Source of the DNA: Arthrobacter sp. Hiyo4
Lineage (GTDB): Bacteria > Actinomycetota > Actinomycetes > Actinomycetales > Micrococcaceae
DNA length: 64,000 nucleotides
Reading direction: 5' to 3'
NCBI GenBank assembly: GCA_002370555.1
Contig: AP014718.1
Coordinates: 2,170,001 to 2,234,000, forward strand
The position numbers were made by a program, and so were the translations under genes. This document shows, piece after piece, positions 55,181 to 64,000 of this stretch (its first letter is position 1; the number at the start of each line of letters is the position of its first letter). The notes below the pieces were generated by a model, which had not been told where the DNA came from, did no database searches, and saw only the letters and a program-made list of their open reading frames with translations.

Positions 55181-56217
55181 ATGGATTTTGTCTTCTGGAT
55201 TATCCTCATTGTGCTGATCGTAGGCGTTGTGTGGTGGCTGCTGAACCGCAGCAGCTCCTCGAGCACCGGCGACTCCACTCCGATCCGGAAGGACGGCGGC
55301 CTCGCCGGCGGGAGCGCAGCCGCCTCTGCGGAAGCCGCAGGCACGGCGGGCATCCCCGGCGCTGCGGGCTTCGGCGCTTCTGAGCCGACACCACCGACGA
55401 CGGCGGACGAGGCGCCCGAGCCGTCCAGCACGGCAGAATCCCGGAGGCCGGCGGTGGGCACAAGGCCCGTGGTGAAGAAGTCAGCGTTGAAATAGATACC
55501 AGCGCCGGGCAGAACGTCGTCGCTGAACCCGACGTTGCAGGTTCCACTGCTACTGCTGGTCCCGCAGAAACCGCTGCAGCTGATGCACCGATACGCCCGT
55601 CGGCCGAAGAATTCCCATCCCCTGAGTCGGCTGGCTCTGGGGAAACCAGCCGACCTGAGCAGCCGGCTGTGCAAGTGGAGTCTGCTCGCCCGGAGTCGCT
55701 AGCAGCCCAGGAACCTATCAGCACGGAGAGTGTGAGCCTGCCGGCAGACGAAGCCGAGTGGGAAACCCAATGGTCGGAGGCAAGCGCACCAGCCCAACCC
55801 GCCGCCAGCCACCAGCCGGCAGGCGAAGCGTCCACCGTAATTGCCGACACCCCGACCTCTGCAGCACCACCGGCCCAGGGCGCCGAATTTGTGCATCACC
55901 CGGAATACACGGAGCCCCATGCGCCCACGCTGCCCGGCGCAGAAACGGCCGCTGCGGAAGCTGAATCTGAAGCCGCTGGTACACCGGAACCGACCGGGCA
56001 TCTGGCCGCGGACCAGCCCTACGGCGCAGGTTCCGCGTCGCCCGGCCCGGACGGTAGCGGCCCTGCGGATTTCGAGGTCAAAGCCGACGCCGGAACGATG
56101 GTCTATTACGAGGAGGGGCATCCGGACTATGAGCAGGCGAAAGCCGACGTCTGGTTTGAGTCGGCGGCCCATGCGGAAGCTGCCGGCTTCCGGGCTCCCC
56201 GGCGGACGCGTATCTGA
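55181..56217 (+). CDS. Membrane protein with C-terminal sunset domain (ArfC-like)
   Basis: About 345 residues with one missing base near 55445. One N-terminal helix (FVFWIILIVLIVGVVWWLL), then about 270 residues rich in Ala, Pro, Glu and Ser with no fixed fold expected. The C-terminal 45 residues (ADAGTMVYYEEGHPDYEQAK then DVWFESAAHAEAAGFR) match the sunset domain of ArfC-type channel accessory proteins. ATG 55181 is the start. Function unproven. It overlaps the next gene by about 47 bases. Confidence 0.8.
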
Positions 56218-57356
56218 CCGGAAGCAGGCGCACTTTCGGGCCTCCGCGGCGGCCAGGCCCACCGCGGGCGCCTTCGCAGTGTGCCTGGCCGTGCTGCTGT
56301 CGGGCTGCACGGGGACGCCGGCGATGCCCCACGGGCAGCATCACAGGAACCGGGACCAGTACAGGAAACGGGATCGGGACCGGCCCGGGTAACGCCACGC
56401 CGCCGGAGGTCGTGGCGCGGCTCGATCTCCAGCTCGACATTCCCTGGGCCGCGGTATTCCTGCCGAATGGGACCGCCATCATCTCCGAGCGAGACTCAGC
56501 TCAGCTGAAGGCTGTCCGTGATGGCAAGGCGGCCACCATCGGCCAGGTCCCTGGTGTTGCTCCTAGCGGTGAGGGAGGTTTGCTGGGACTAGCTCTCTCC
56601 CCCGGCTTTCCGTCGGACAACTACCTTTACCTGTACTTCACCTCGGCACAGGACAACCGCATCGCCCGGCTGAAGCTGACGGAAGAGCCTGACGGATCCC
56701 TGGACCTTGGCGACCCCGAGGTGGTCTTTTCCGGAATCCCGAAGGCATCAACCCACAATGGCGGCCGGATCCGCTTCGGCCCGGACGGGTTCCTGTACGT
56801 GGGCACAGGCGACTCCCAGCGCCGCGAACAGCCACAGGACCGCAACGCACTGGGCGGGAAGATCCTGCGGCTGACTCCGGAGGGTGACCCCGCACCTGGC
56901 AACCCCTTCGGCAATGCCGTGTACAGCCTGGGGCACCGAAACGTCCAAGGACTCGCGTGGGACAGTGCCGGCCGGCTCTGGTCCAGCGAGTTCGGCCCGG
57001 ACGTCAACGACGAGCTCAACCTCATCGAGCCGGGAGCCAACTACGGCTGGCCCGCAGTAACCGGCGCACCGCACCGGGAGGGGTACCGCGACGCGAAGGT
57101 GGTGTGGCCTTCGACGGCGGACTCCTCACCCAGCGGCCTGGAAATTGCCGGGTCGACGGCCTACCTCGGCGCCCTGCGCGGCCAACGCCTCTGGACGGTA
57201 TCCTTGTCCGGCGACGAGGCAAGCGATCCTGTGGCCTATTTCACACGAGAATACGGCAGGATCCGCGACGTCATCCGGACTCCCGATGGCGGCTTCTGGC
57301 TGCTCACCAACAACAAAAACCCTGATTTTGTGCTGGTTCTGGCCCCTCACGGCTGA
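56171..57356 (+). CDS. PQQ-dependent sugar dehydrogenase lipoprotein
   Basis: About 395 residues with missing bases near 56330 and 56395. Signal peptide with lipobox LSGC, then the six-bladed propeller of soluble glucose/aldose dehydrogenases: GEGGLLGLALSPGFP, HNGGRIRFGPDGFLYVGTGD, GHRNVQGLAWD and SEFGPDVNDELNLI. It oxidises sugars outside the membrane with PQQ; YliI-like relatives have low activity. The start at 56171 lies inside the previous gene and is tentative because of the break. Confidence 0.85.
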
Positions 57357-57381
57357 ACCTGGGGAGCATCGGGGCCTCGAT

Positions 57382-57410
57382 TTCACATGGGTCGGAAGTT
57401 CGTGTAGAGT
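57382..57410 (+). promoter_or_regulatory. Promoter of tRNA-Lys
   Basis: TTCACA at 57382-57387 and TAGAGT at 57405-57410 with a 17-base spacer, a good housekeeping-sigma match about 60 bases upstream of the tRNA. No coding sequence lies in 57357-57472. Confidence 0.6.
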
Positions 57411-57472
57411 TTCATGTCGTTGCGGAGATCAACCGGGAAAGAAAAAGCCTGGAAGGTCACCACATAAGAGAT

Positions 57473-57547
57473 GCACCTCTAGCTCAATTGGCAGAGCAAT
57501 TGACTCTTAATCAATGGGTTCCGGGTTCAAGTCCCGGGGGTGCACCA
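57473..57547 (+). tRNA. tRNA-Lys(CTT)
   Basis: Anticodon CTT in TTGACTCTTAATCAA, T-arm CCGGG-TTCAAGT-CCCGG, encoded CCA. The 5' acceptor strand is 7 bases (GCACCTC), but only GGGTGC is left on the 3' side, so one G of a six-G run is missing. A functional tRNA would need it, which again indicates sequence error. Confidence 0.94.
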
Positions 57548-57551
57548 AAGA

Positions 57552-57600
57552 AACCTCGTCTTCACTGGCCACAAGCCGTGAAGACGGGGTTTCCTTTTTG
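57552..57600 (+). terminator. Terminator of tRNA-Lys
   Basis: AACCTCGTCTTCAC pairs with GTGAAGACGGGGTT (one U-G pair in the plus-strand RNA), followed by TTCCTTTTT. A second small hairpin GCCCCTC-N7-GAGGGGC lies just after it. Confidence 0.9.
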
Positions 57601-57645
57601 CCCCTCGATCGTTGAGGGGCATTTGCGGTGATCGGAACCGAGGTA

Positions 57646-59349
57646 TTAGCCAGGGCTTCGAGACCCGTTGTCAGTTTGCATTCCGCCAGAAACGGGACGG
57701 AATTCCCACGTATAAGAGCCGTCAGCCTTGAGGCTCATCCGCAGGTGACCCCATGTGTCGCTAAACTTCCGCTGCACGTAAGGGGGGCTGCTGGTGAACG
57801 CCCGGAGGCCGATTCCACCAGTGGACACCTGAAATTGTTGCATCCCGTCAGCAACGCACTGGTCCGCGTTGTTTATCGGGCAGGTCCGCTCGTAATTGTG
57901 CTGTGAGCCGGACAGCAACACACGAACGCGGTTCGCCCAGAACACGTCAATCCACGGCTTCGCTTTAAGGAAGCGGGTATGGCTCGATGTGTTGCTGGTG
58001 AAATACGGATCATGGTAGATAACGGCCAGATGCTTTCCATCGGCCTTCGCCGCTTTCAGGTCGGCATCCATCTCCGAGGTCATCGCCTCCGCCCGCTTAG
58101 CGTTATAACGCCAGGTGGCCGTAGGCGCTACAAGAATGTGCCAGTTGCCCTTGTCGAACGAATACCAATCAAGAGCGTCCTGGAACCGTACAACATCGGA
58201 GCTAGTCGCGCTCTTCACCGTGGACACGCACTGCCCATCCATGTACCGGTCAACGTCGTCATTCTCGCCGGATTCAACATCATGATTCGGGCCAGCGGTC
58301 CAGTACGTCTTGGCCTTAGCCGGACCCCACAACTCGTTGTAAGCCTCGAGCGCGGTACAGGTGCCCTTGTCATACTGGAAATCGCCCAGCGCAAGGAAGT
58401 TGTCCAGCGAACCGTCGTTGAGACCGGCGATGATACTAGCCGCGTTCTTACCACTGTGCGACGTGGCCGACGTGTTACCCTCAGGGTTTATATCCCCGGT
58501 GGCGGCGAACTCAAACGACTCATCGGATGGCGGCGGCAGGGCAGCGGGGGTTGGATCGCCAGCCGCATAGACGCGAACCCAATCCACTCGCATCTCGCCA
58601 GCGCCATTAGCAGTGTCGTCCGGGACCCAGTCCAATTGTAGCGTCTGGTGCATCGGACCCGGAGGCTGATGCGCGGGGTCGGTGTCCTCGAACCACTTAA
58701 CGCCGTCGATATAACCGACCATCCCGGCCGGTGACCAGTCAACGGCGTAGTTGTGGAACTGGGAAACGTCCAGGGCCATGTACGTCGATGTCGTTTTGTT
58801 CGAACATCCATAGTGGTAGAAGAACTTAATGACGTTCCAGTCATCAATCTTTTCCGCATAGTTAACTTCGCCGTCACACGGCCAATTCCTGCTATCCGGC
58901 CACAGGAGCGACACGAAATGGTACTCATTGTCACCCGAACCCGCTGCTCGGACCTCCCACCGGCCGTACTTCTGGTTCCCAAACTTCGCGCTCATTCCAG
59001 CAGTCGTGCCGTCCGGTGTTCCAGTTATGACCATTTTGGAACCGTCTACCGTAACCTGCTGTGGACTCCGAATTCCGTTACCGGCATGCCCGGCGCTGTT
59101 GTACACGGACCACTTCGCGGCGTCCGGTGCGCCGGTATAGTTGAACTCGTCGCCAGCGATCGGCGTACCCCAGTTCAGATCTGTCGCGGCCGAGCCCGTC
59201 GTCGTTGGCGTAGTAGGCGTAGGCGTCGGCGTGGCTGATGCTGATGTGGCGACCGGCGCCGCCGTCGTTACTTCCGGTTGAGGTGAAGGGGACGAGCAGC
59301 CGGCCAGGAAGACTGCCGCCACCCCAAGGGCGCCCAAGTGTTTACGCAT
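57646..59349 (-). CDS. Lipoprotein fusing a GH16-like domain and a metallophosphoesterase
   Basis: 567 residues, no frame break. Lipobox LAGC near residue 15 and a Thr/Pro linker. A GH16-like domain follows (GDEFNYTGAPDAAKWSVYN, KYGRWEVRAA, GEVNYAEKIDDW). In the catalytic motif, normally ExDxxE, the middle Asp is Asn. The C-terminal half is calcineurin-like: ALGDFQYDKGT, AGPNHDVE, YHDPYF and SGSQHNYERTCP. Base composition is clearly lower in GC than its neighbours (24 of 60 in 58801-58860), which suggests transfer. The start at 59349 has no SD. The substrate may be a phosphorylated glycan, but this is a guess. Confidence 0.82.
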   Translation of the reverse strand: MRKHLGALGVAAVFLAGCSSPSPQPEVTTAAPVATSASATPTPTPTTPTTTGSAATDLNWGTPIAGDEFNYTGAPDAAKWSVYNSAGHAGNGIRSPQQVTVDGSKMVITGTPDGTTAGMSAKFGNQKYGRWEVRAAGSGDNEYHFVSLLWPDSRNWPCDGEVNYAEKIDDWNVIKFFYHYGCSNKTTSTYMALDVSQFHNYAVDWSPAGMVGYIDGVKWFEDTDPAHQPPGPMHQTLQLDWVPDDTANGAGEMRVDWVRVYAAGDPTPAALPPPSDESFEFAATGDINPEGNTSATSHSGKNAASIIAGLNDGSLDNFLALGDFQYDKGTCTALEAYNELWGPAKAKTYWTAGPNHDVESGENDDVDRYMDGQCVSTVKSATSSDVVRFQDALDWYSFDKGNWHILVAPTATWRYNAKRAEAMTSEMDADLKAAKADGKHLAVIYHDPYFTSNTSSHTRFLKAKPWIDVFWANRVRVLLSGSQHNYERTCPINNADQCVADGMQQFQVSTGGIGLRAFTSSPPYVQRKFSDTWGHLRMSLKADGSYTWEFRPVSGGMQTDNGSRSPG

Positions 59350-59382
59350 ACGTCAGATGATAAGGGCACCGGGCGGCGAGAC

Positions 59383-59436
59383 CTACGGCCAGATGCCGCT
59401 GGTGATGATGAAGAGTTCACTTTCTAATGCGACCAT
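59383..59436 (-). CDS. 17-residue small ORF with perfect SD upstream of GH16 fusion gene
   Basis: ATG 59436 is preceded by AGGAGG with a 7-base spacer, the best SD in this area. The frame encodes MVALESELFIITSGIWP and stops 33 bases before the fusion gene start, which itself has no SD. It may be a leader that brings ribosomes to the fusion gene, or a small hydrophobic peptide. The remaining bases of 59350-59589 contain only a 5-bp hairpin (GCCGC-N8-GCGGC). Confidence 0.45.
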   Translation of the reverse strand: MVALESELFIITSGIWP

Positions 59437-59589
59437 CAATGCACCTCCTGAAAGTGCGCCCTGAACCGCCGCAAAACCACGCGGCAAAGACGCCACTTCT
59501 GGACGTTTCAGGTACAACCAAAAAAGCACCACCACTGCGGAATTTTGCAGTAATGATGGCCGTCAGATTTTACCGGATTCCCGGGATTG

Positions 59590-60054
59590 CTAGCTGAGCG
59601 GGGCACCGTCCACCAAGGCGCGGGTTGACGGCGAGGCGAACTGGCTGGCCAGCTCCCTGACCACAGCCTGGAGCTCCTGCCGCAGGGCGTCAGGATCAAT
59701 AGTTGCCGCGGCAAGCACTGAGCGCTCCATCTCAACGGCTGCGGCCGCGGCTTCCCGTCCGCTGTCCGTGAGGGAAACCACCTGGCTGCGTCGGTCTGAA
59801 GTGCTGCGGACGCGGGCAATGTGACCGTGGGACTCCAACCGGCTCAGGGTTTTACCCATGGTCTGGGCCTGCACGCGCACATATTGGGCGAGTTGGGCCT
59901 GTGTCATCGGCCCCTGCGCTGAGAGGACTTCGATGGCGATCACGCCGGCGTGCGTCAGCCCGATGGCGCTGAGCTTTTCGTTCCAGGAGTGTTCTACGAG
60001 GCGTGCCGCAGTGGACAATAGGCGCCCAGTGGGCCAGCGATCCATGTCAGGCAT
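59590..60054 (-). CDS. MarR-family transcriptional regulator
   Basis: 154 residues, intact. Winged helix with MTQAQLAQYVRVQAQTMGKTLSRLESHGHIARVRSTSDRRSQ in order, the recognition helix and wing typical of MarR. It has no cysteine, so Cys-based peroxide sensing as in OhrR is not possible. It is divergent from the bcp peroxiredoxin, with a palindrome between them. Confidence 0.92.
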   Translation of the reverse strand: MPDMDRWPTGRLLSTAARLVEHSWNEKLSAIGLTHAGVIAIEVLSAQGPMTQAQLAQYVRVQAQTMGKTLSRLESHGHIARVRSTSDRRSQVVSLTDSGREAAAAAVEMERSVLAAATIDPDALRQELQAVVRELASQFASPSTRALVDGAPLS

Positions 60055-60067
60055 ACCAGCAAGTATA

Positions 60068-60083
60068 GCTAAGGCTGGTTAGC
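60068..60083. promoter_or_regulatory. Palindrome between marR and bcp
   Basis: GCTAA-GGCTGG-TTAGC, 5-bp arms and a 6-base spacer, 13 bases upstream of the MarR start. Overlapping arms ACCAGC and GCTGGT extend the symmetry. Probable autoregulatory site. Confidence 0.5.
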
Positions 60084-60140
60084 ACCGGTGGTGGATGCTT
60101 ACTAAAGTGGTGTGTTCCGCCTGCAACGAGGAGATTAACA

Positions 60141-60613
60141 GTGGCTGACAGACTCTTAACCGGCGACGTGGCGCCCGGCTTCACCCTGAAGGATTCGTCG
60201 GGTAAAGACGTCAACCTGGCTTCCGGCCACAGCGGCAGCACTATCGTGTATTTCTACCCAGCCGCCGCCACCCCCGGCTGCACGAAACAGGCCTGCGATT
60301 TCCGCGACAGCCTTGCATCCTTCACGTCGGCCGGTTACCGGGTCCTGGGCGTCTCCCCGATTCCGTGGACAAACTTGCTGCCTTTGCCGCCAACGAGGAC
60401 CTTGGCTTTCCGTTGCTTTCGGACGAGGACCACGCCGTGGCCGAAGCCTATGGTGCCTGGGGCGAAAAGAAGAATTACGGACGGACCTATGAGGGACTGA
60501 TCCGCAGCACCGTGGTGATCGATCCCGACGGAAAAGTGGCGCTTGCCCAATACAACGTTCGGGCCACCGGTCACGTGGCAAAACTCCGGCGCGACCTCAA
60601 AGTGGACGCGTAA
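60141..60613 (+). CDS. bcp: Thiol peroxidase (Bcp/PrxQ-type peroxiredoxin)
   Basis: About 157 residues with one missing base near 60360. It reduces peroxides using thiols. The peroxidatic and resolving cysteines are in TPGCTKQACDFRD, five residues apart, as in PrxQ. FTLKDSSGKDV opens the fold and STVVIDPDGKV closes it. GTG 60141 is the start, with GAGGAG upstream. Confidence 0.93.
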
Positions 60614-60769
60614 CGCATTACGCGGGAAGTGGCGCCGGTACGGGCGGCAGGAAACGGCTGACCGGAACCCCGCCGGCCCGAGGCTACAATGGAAACTGGC
60701 ATCCGCCGTCGTACGTTTTTATCCATAGGCCATTTGGGCCAACGTTGATACAACGGCGGCGACTGCCAA

Positions 60770-60851
60770 GCGCGAGTGGTGAAATTGGCAGACACGCAGG
60801 ATTTAGGTTCCTGTGCCTTCGGGCGTGGGGGTTCAAGTCCCCCCTTGCGCA
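60770..60851 (+). tRNA. tRNA-Leu(TAG)
   Basis: Long variable arm, anticodon TAG in GGATTTAGGTTCC, T-arm GGGGG-TTCAAGT-CCCCC and intact acceptor stem GCGCGAG/CTTGCGC. CCA is not encoded. TACAAT at 60685-60690 is a possible -10 element. Nothing else is seen in 60614-60769. Confidence 0.95.
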
Positions 60852-60859
60852 CCCTTACA

Positions 60860-60893
60860 CGGAGATCCCGGGCCCACAGGCCCGGGATCTCCG
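60860..60893 (+). terminator. Terminator of tRNA-Leu
   Basis: CGGAGATCCCGGGCC and GGCCCGGGATCTCCG form a perfect 15-bp stem with a CACA loop, nine bases after the tRNA; TCATTTA follows. Confidence 0.8.
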
Positions 60894-61100
60894 TCATTTA
60901 ACCGTCCCAGCCACGGCATTCTCCCCCGGTTTGGCGCGAAATTAAAAACTTTTGGCGATCCACCCATCCGCTTCCGTGCTCCGGCCGAATACCCATTGAG
61001 ACACCAGCCAAGGGCAGGCGCCCAACAGTCGGAAAAGGCCCACGCAGCAGTCACAACGTCTGCAGCAGGCAAGAAATCGGCACAAACAAGGAGAACCGAA

Positions 61101-61772
61101 ATGCAGTCATTCAAGCGCACATCCCTCACCGTCGCAGGCGTTGCAGCTGCAGCCCTGTTGAGCCTCACCGCCTGCGGTGGAACCGCATCAACAACCCCGA
61201 GCTCCTCGGCTCCGGCCGCCGCACCGTCAGCAACGAAGATGGCCCCGTCACCCTCCGCCAGTGCCAAAGCCATGGATCCGGCAGCAAACCTCGTTGGCGC
61301 AGGCTGTGCCGGCTACGCGGAGAAGGTCCCCACCGGGGCAGGCTCGGTTGCCGGGATGGCCCTTGACCCGGTAGCGGTCGCGGCATCCAACAACCCCATC
61401 CTGACCACCCTCACGGCAGCTGTCTCCGGCAAGCTGAACCCGAAGGTCGACCTGGTTGACACTCTCAACGGCGGCGAGTTCACGGTCTTCGCCCCGGTGG
61501 ATGACGCCTTCGCCAAGATCGATGCCGCCACCATCGAAACGCTCAAGACCGACGACGCCCTGCTGAGCAAGATCCTGACCTACCACGTGGTCCCCGGCCA
61601 GATCACCCCGGACAAGATCGCCGGCACCCACGCCACGGTCCAGGGCGGATCAGTCACCGTGACCGGTAGCAAGGACGCCCTCATGGTTGATGGCGCCAGC
61701 GTGATCTGCGGCGGCGTCCAGACCAAGAACGCCACCGTTTACCTGATCGACTCGGTGCTGATGCCCAAGTAA
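61101..61772 (+). CDS. Fasciclin-domain lipoprotein
   Basis: 223 residues, intact. Lipobox LTAC near residue 25, a Ser/Ala/Pro linker of about 35 residues, then one FAS1 domain: [14 protein letters not shown] and [17 protein letters not shown] are the H1/H2 motifs. FAS1 domains mediate adhesion or ligand binding outside the cell. ATG 61101 follows AAGGAG. The 207 bases before it hold a short AT-rich patch near 60943 and no gene. Confidence 0.93.
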   Translation: MQSFKRTSLTVAGVAAAALLSLTACGGTASTTPSSSAPAAAPSATKMAPSPSASAKAMDPAANLVGAGCAGYAEKVPTGAGSVAGMALDPVAVAASNNPILTTLTAAVSGKLNPKVDLVDTLNGGEFTVFAPVDDAFAKIDAATIETLKTDDALLSKILTYHVVPGQITPDKIAGTHATVQGGSVTVTGSKDALMVDGASVICGGVQTKNATVYLIDSVLMPK

Positions 61773-61784
61773 CACTGCTTCAAC

Positions 61785-61818
61785 CCAGAGGCCTGTTCCC
61801 ATCGGAACAGGCCTCTGG
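61785..61818 (+). terminator. Terminator of fasciclin gene
   Basis: CCAGAGGCCTGTTCC and GGAACAGGCCTCTGG form a perfect 15-bp stem with a CATC loop, 12 bases after the stop. No T-run. Confidence 0.75.
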
Positions 61819-61913
61819 CGTGTGTCCAGGAAGCACCAGGGTCTGTCAACTAGACTGTGTCCTCGGCCCGCAGTCGGCGGCGCCGGCCAGAAGCAGCCAG
61901 AGGTGATAGACGA

Positions 61914-63586
61914 GTGCCCAGCAGTACTTCGCGGCGAACGGTCATCAAGACCGGCGCCGTTTTAATGGCGTTAGGCCTGACCTCCTGCACCGGCAACCCC
62001 CGCCTTCGCCCTCGGCAACTTCTCCTTCGACGGCGCCCGCCGGCGCTGAACCCACCGAAACGTTCACGTTCGGCACGGCGTCCCAGCCCCTCGGCCTGGA
62101 CCCCGCGCTCTCGAACGATGTGGAAAGCTACCGGATCACCCGGCAGATCCTCGAGGGCCTGGTGGGTGTGGACCAGACCACCGGAAAACCTACGCCGCTG
62201 CTGGCAACGGAATGGTCCGAGGAAAACGAAGGCCGCTCGTACACCTTCAAACTCCGCAGCGGCGTCTCGTTCCAGGACGGCACACCCTTCAACGCCGACG
62301 CCGTGTGTGCCAACTTCAACCGCTGGTTCGCCTTCTCGACGGAACTGCGGCGCCAAGCGCCGGGAAGCTCGTTCAAGAGCGTGTTCAAGGCCCATTCAGA
62401 CGACGCTGCGCTTTCCATTTTCAAGAGCTGCACGGCCCTTTCCGCTGACACTGTCCGGATCGACCTGACCCAGCGCTTCACCGCGTTCCTCCAGGCGCTC
62501 ACCCTGCCGGCGTTCGCTATCGCGTCCCCGGCCGCCCTGACCGCGGGCACGGCGGATGTCCTGGACCAGACCCGTGGCGGAAACCCGGTCTCCCGGTTCG
62601 CCACCAACCCTGTGGGAACCGGACCATTCAGCCTGGCCGCCTGGGAAGAAGCGAGCGTCCGGCTCGTCAGCCACAAAAACTACTGGGGTGACCGAGGGCA
62701 GATCTCCACCATCAATTTCGTCACCTACGACCACCCCCAGACGAGGCTTCAGGCCCTCCTGGACGGCAAGATCGACGGCTACGACGCCGTCACCGTGGGT
62801 AACTTCGATCAGCTGGTCAAGCGGGGCATGCAGATCGTCCAGCGCGATCCTTTCTCGGTGATGTACCTGGGCATCAACCAGGAAATTCCTGTCCTACAGA
62901 ACGAAAAGGTGCGGCAGGCCATTGAGCTGGCCGTCGACAAGGAAACCCTGATCCGCAAGTTCTTCATCGACAACACCGCCAAGGCCTCACAGTTCGTTCC
63001 TCCGAAGATCAGCGGTTTCAATAACGATGCTCCCGCACTGGGCCACGACCCGGTCAAGGCCAAGGCCTATCTGACCGAGGCCGGCTACGCCGGGGAAGAG
63101 CTCAGGTTCTACTATCCGCTCAACGCCACCCGCCCGTATCTGCCCACGCCGGAGAAAATCTACGCCGAAATCAGCAGGCAACTGACCGCTGTCGGCTTTA
63201 ACATCAAACCTGTCCCGGTGGACTGGTCCGAAGGCTATCTCCAGAAAGTGCAGTCACCCGGAGACCACGGGCTCCACCTGCTCGGCTGGAATGGCGCGTA
63301 TGCCGATGCAGATAACTTTGTGGGCCCGCTGTTCGGCGAAAAGAACGGCGAATTCGGCTACCAGGACCCGCAGGTCTTTTCCAAGATAAACCGCGCGCGC
63401 GGCCTCCCTGCCGGCAAGGAACGCGACGAGCAGTACCACACCATCAACGCCCAGATCGCGGCCACTGTGCCGGCGGTTCCCATCGCCTTCCCCATCTCGG
63501 CGCTCGCACTCTCGGACCGCGTCAGCAGCTACCCGGCGTCCCCGGTACTGAGTGAAGTTTTCACAAAAGTACAGCTAAAGCCTTGA
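61914..63586 (+). CDS. ABC transporter solute-binding protein, family 5
   Basis: About 557 residues with one missing base near 61995. GTG 61914 with AGGTGAT upstream. The N-terminus has SRRTVIKTG and lipobox LTSC, a Tat-like lipoprotein signal. The peptide/nickel-binding (OppA/DppA) fold is clear: [51 protein letters not shown] and [20 protein letters not shown]. It binds oligopeptides or similar solutes outside the membrane. No permease genes are adjacent. Confidence 0.92.
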
Positions 63587-63665
63587 CGGCCCGGCCCAAT
63601 TTCAGTATGCGGGCCGCCCGGGGATATTCTTTGACAGCCAGAGCCGCTGCTATCGGAGACTGATT

Positions 63666-64000
63666 GTGACCTTCATATCCAAGACCCAACATGCCGACGT
63701 CGTACTGATTGGCGGCGGCATCATGAGCGCCACGCTCGGGGCATTCATCAAGCAGCTGGAACCGAACTGGACCATCTCCCTGTTCGAACGCCTCGATCAG
63801 CCCGGGCTGGAAAGCTCCGACCCCTGGAACAACGCCGGAACGGGCCATGCTGCCCTGTGCGAGCTCAACTACTCCCCCGCAGCCAAAGACGGCTCCGTGA
63901 ACCCGGCCAAGGCCCTGCTCATCAATGAACAGTTCCAGCTGTCCCGCCAGTTCTGGTCCCATCTTGTGGAAGAATCCCTGGTCGGCTCGCCGAAGGGCTT
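63666..64000 (+). CDS. mqo: Malate:quinone oxidoreductase, 3' end beyond window
   Basis: 111 residues are visible from GTG 63666, with GGAGA upstream. The FAD-binding motif [19 protein letters not shown] and the Mqo-typical [22 protein letters not shown] are present. Membrane-associated flavoprotein oxidising malate to oxaloacetate with electrons to quinone. The visible part has no break. Confidence 0.96.
   Translation, partial: MTFISKTQHADVVLIGGGIMSATLGAFIKQLEPNWTISLFERLDQPGLESSDPWNNAGTGHAALCELNYSPAAKDGSVNPAKALLINEQFQLSRQFWSHLVEESLVGSPKG

Noticed and set aside
57473..59589. Genomic island integrated at tRNA-Lys
   Set aside because: No integrase and no second copy of the tRNA 3' end is visible; only one low-GC gene is present, and core genes follow at once.

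Overview
The window is a high-GC actinobacterial chromosome segment. Gene content and protein sequences point to Arthrobacter/Pseudarthrobacter (Micrococcales): rpmF-rnc-mutM-smc-ftsY-amt-glnB in one run, the ilvBNC-serA and leuCD/leuB loci, and a class F-type sortase with a CHATG-repeat surface protein. It is almost entirely core chromosome. The only clear mobile element is an IS630-type transposon cut by the left edge and sitting directly behind glnB.

Layout. 1-2.6 kb: IS630 transposase, glnB, amt (nitrogen uptake and PII signalling). 2.8-12.2 kb: an MFS transporter, then leftward ftsY, smc, mutM, rnc, rpmF, a DUF177 protein and coaD. 12.2-14.2 kb: an aminotransferase and a spermidine-synthase-like protein. 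14.3-24.2 kb: leftward rsmD, recG, a DAK2-domain protein, thiL, ddl, gpsA, an acyltransferase and murA (cell wall and phospholipid), with a small lipoprotein facing them. 24.3-27.8 kb: leuD, leuC and the divergent IclR regulator, then a DUF1697 protein. 27.8-31.2 kb: two overlapping membrane GTPases. 31.4-35.6 kb: tRNA-Glu, tRNA-Gln, a YhgE-like protein, a HAD hydrolase and gltX. 35.6-42 kb: FAH hydrolase, MBL hydrolase, a hypothetical gene, ilvE, leuB, sortase and its likely substrate. 42.3-47.4 kb: metG and an ABC exporter pair. 47.6-55 kb: serA, ilvC, ilvN, ilvB with a leader-peptide attenuator, and ilvD. 55-64 kb: a sunset-domain membrane protein, a sugar dehydrogenase, tRNA-Lys, a GH16-phosphoesterase fusion, MarR with Bcp, tRNA-Leu, a fasciclin lipoprotein, a solute-binding protein and the start of mqo.

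Branched-chain amino acid synthesis is the main theme. leuB, leuC, leuD, ilvB, ilvN, ilvC, ilvD and ilvE are all here. The sequence shows two candidate control layers: a palindrome of the form TCTCA-N5-TGAGA at leuCD/ltbR, leuB and ilvD, and a Val-rich leader peptide followed by a terminator in front of ilvBNC.

Sequence quality. Thirty-two genes, most of them essential, need frame changes to read through. Every change is in the sense of missing bases (about 77 losses if double steps are counted as two), and two tRNAs lack a base in a G or C run. I read this as systematic deletion error in the sequence, not as gene decay. Genes below are therefore annotated at full length across the breaks. 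I did not find a convincing wholly new multi-gene system. The best candidates for follow-up are the regulatory sites, the sortase/CHATG pair and the GH16-phosphoesterase fusion.
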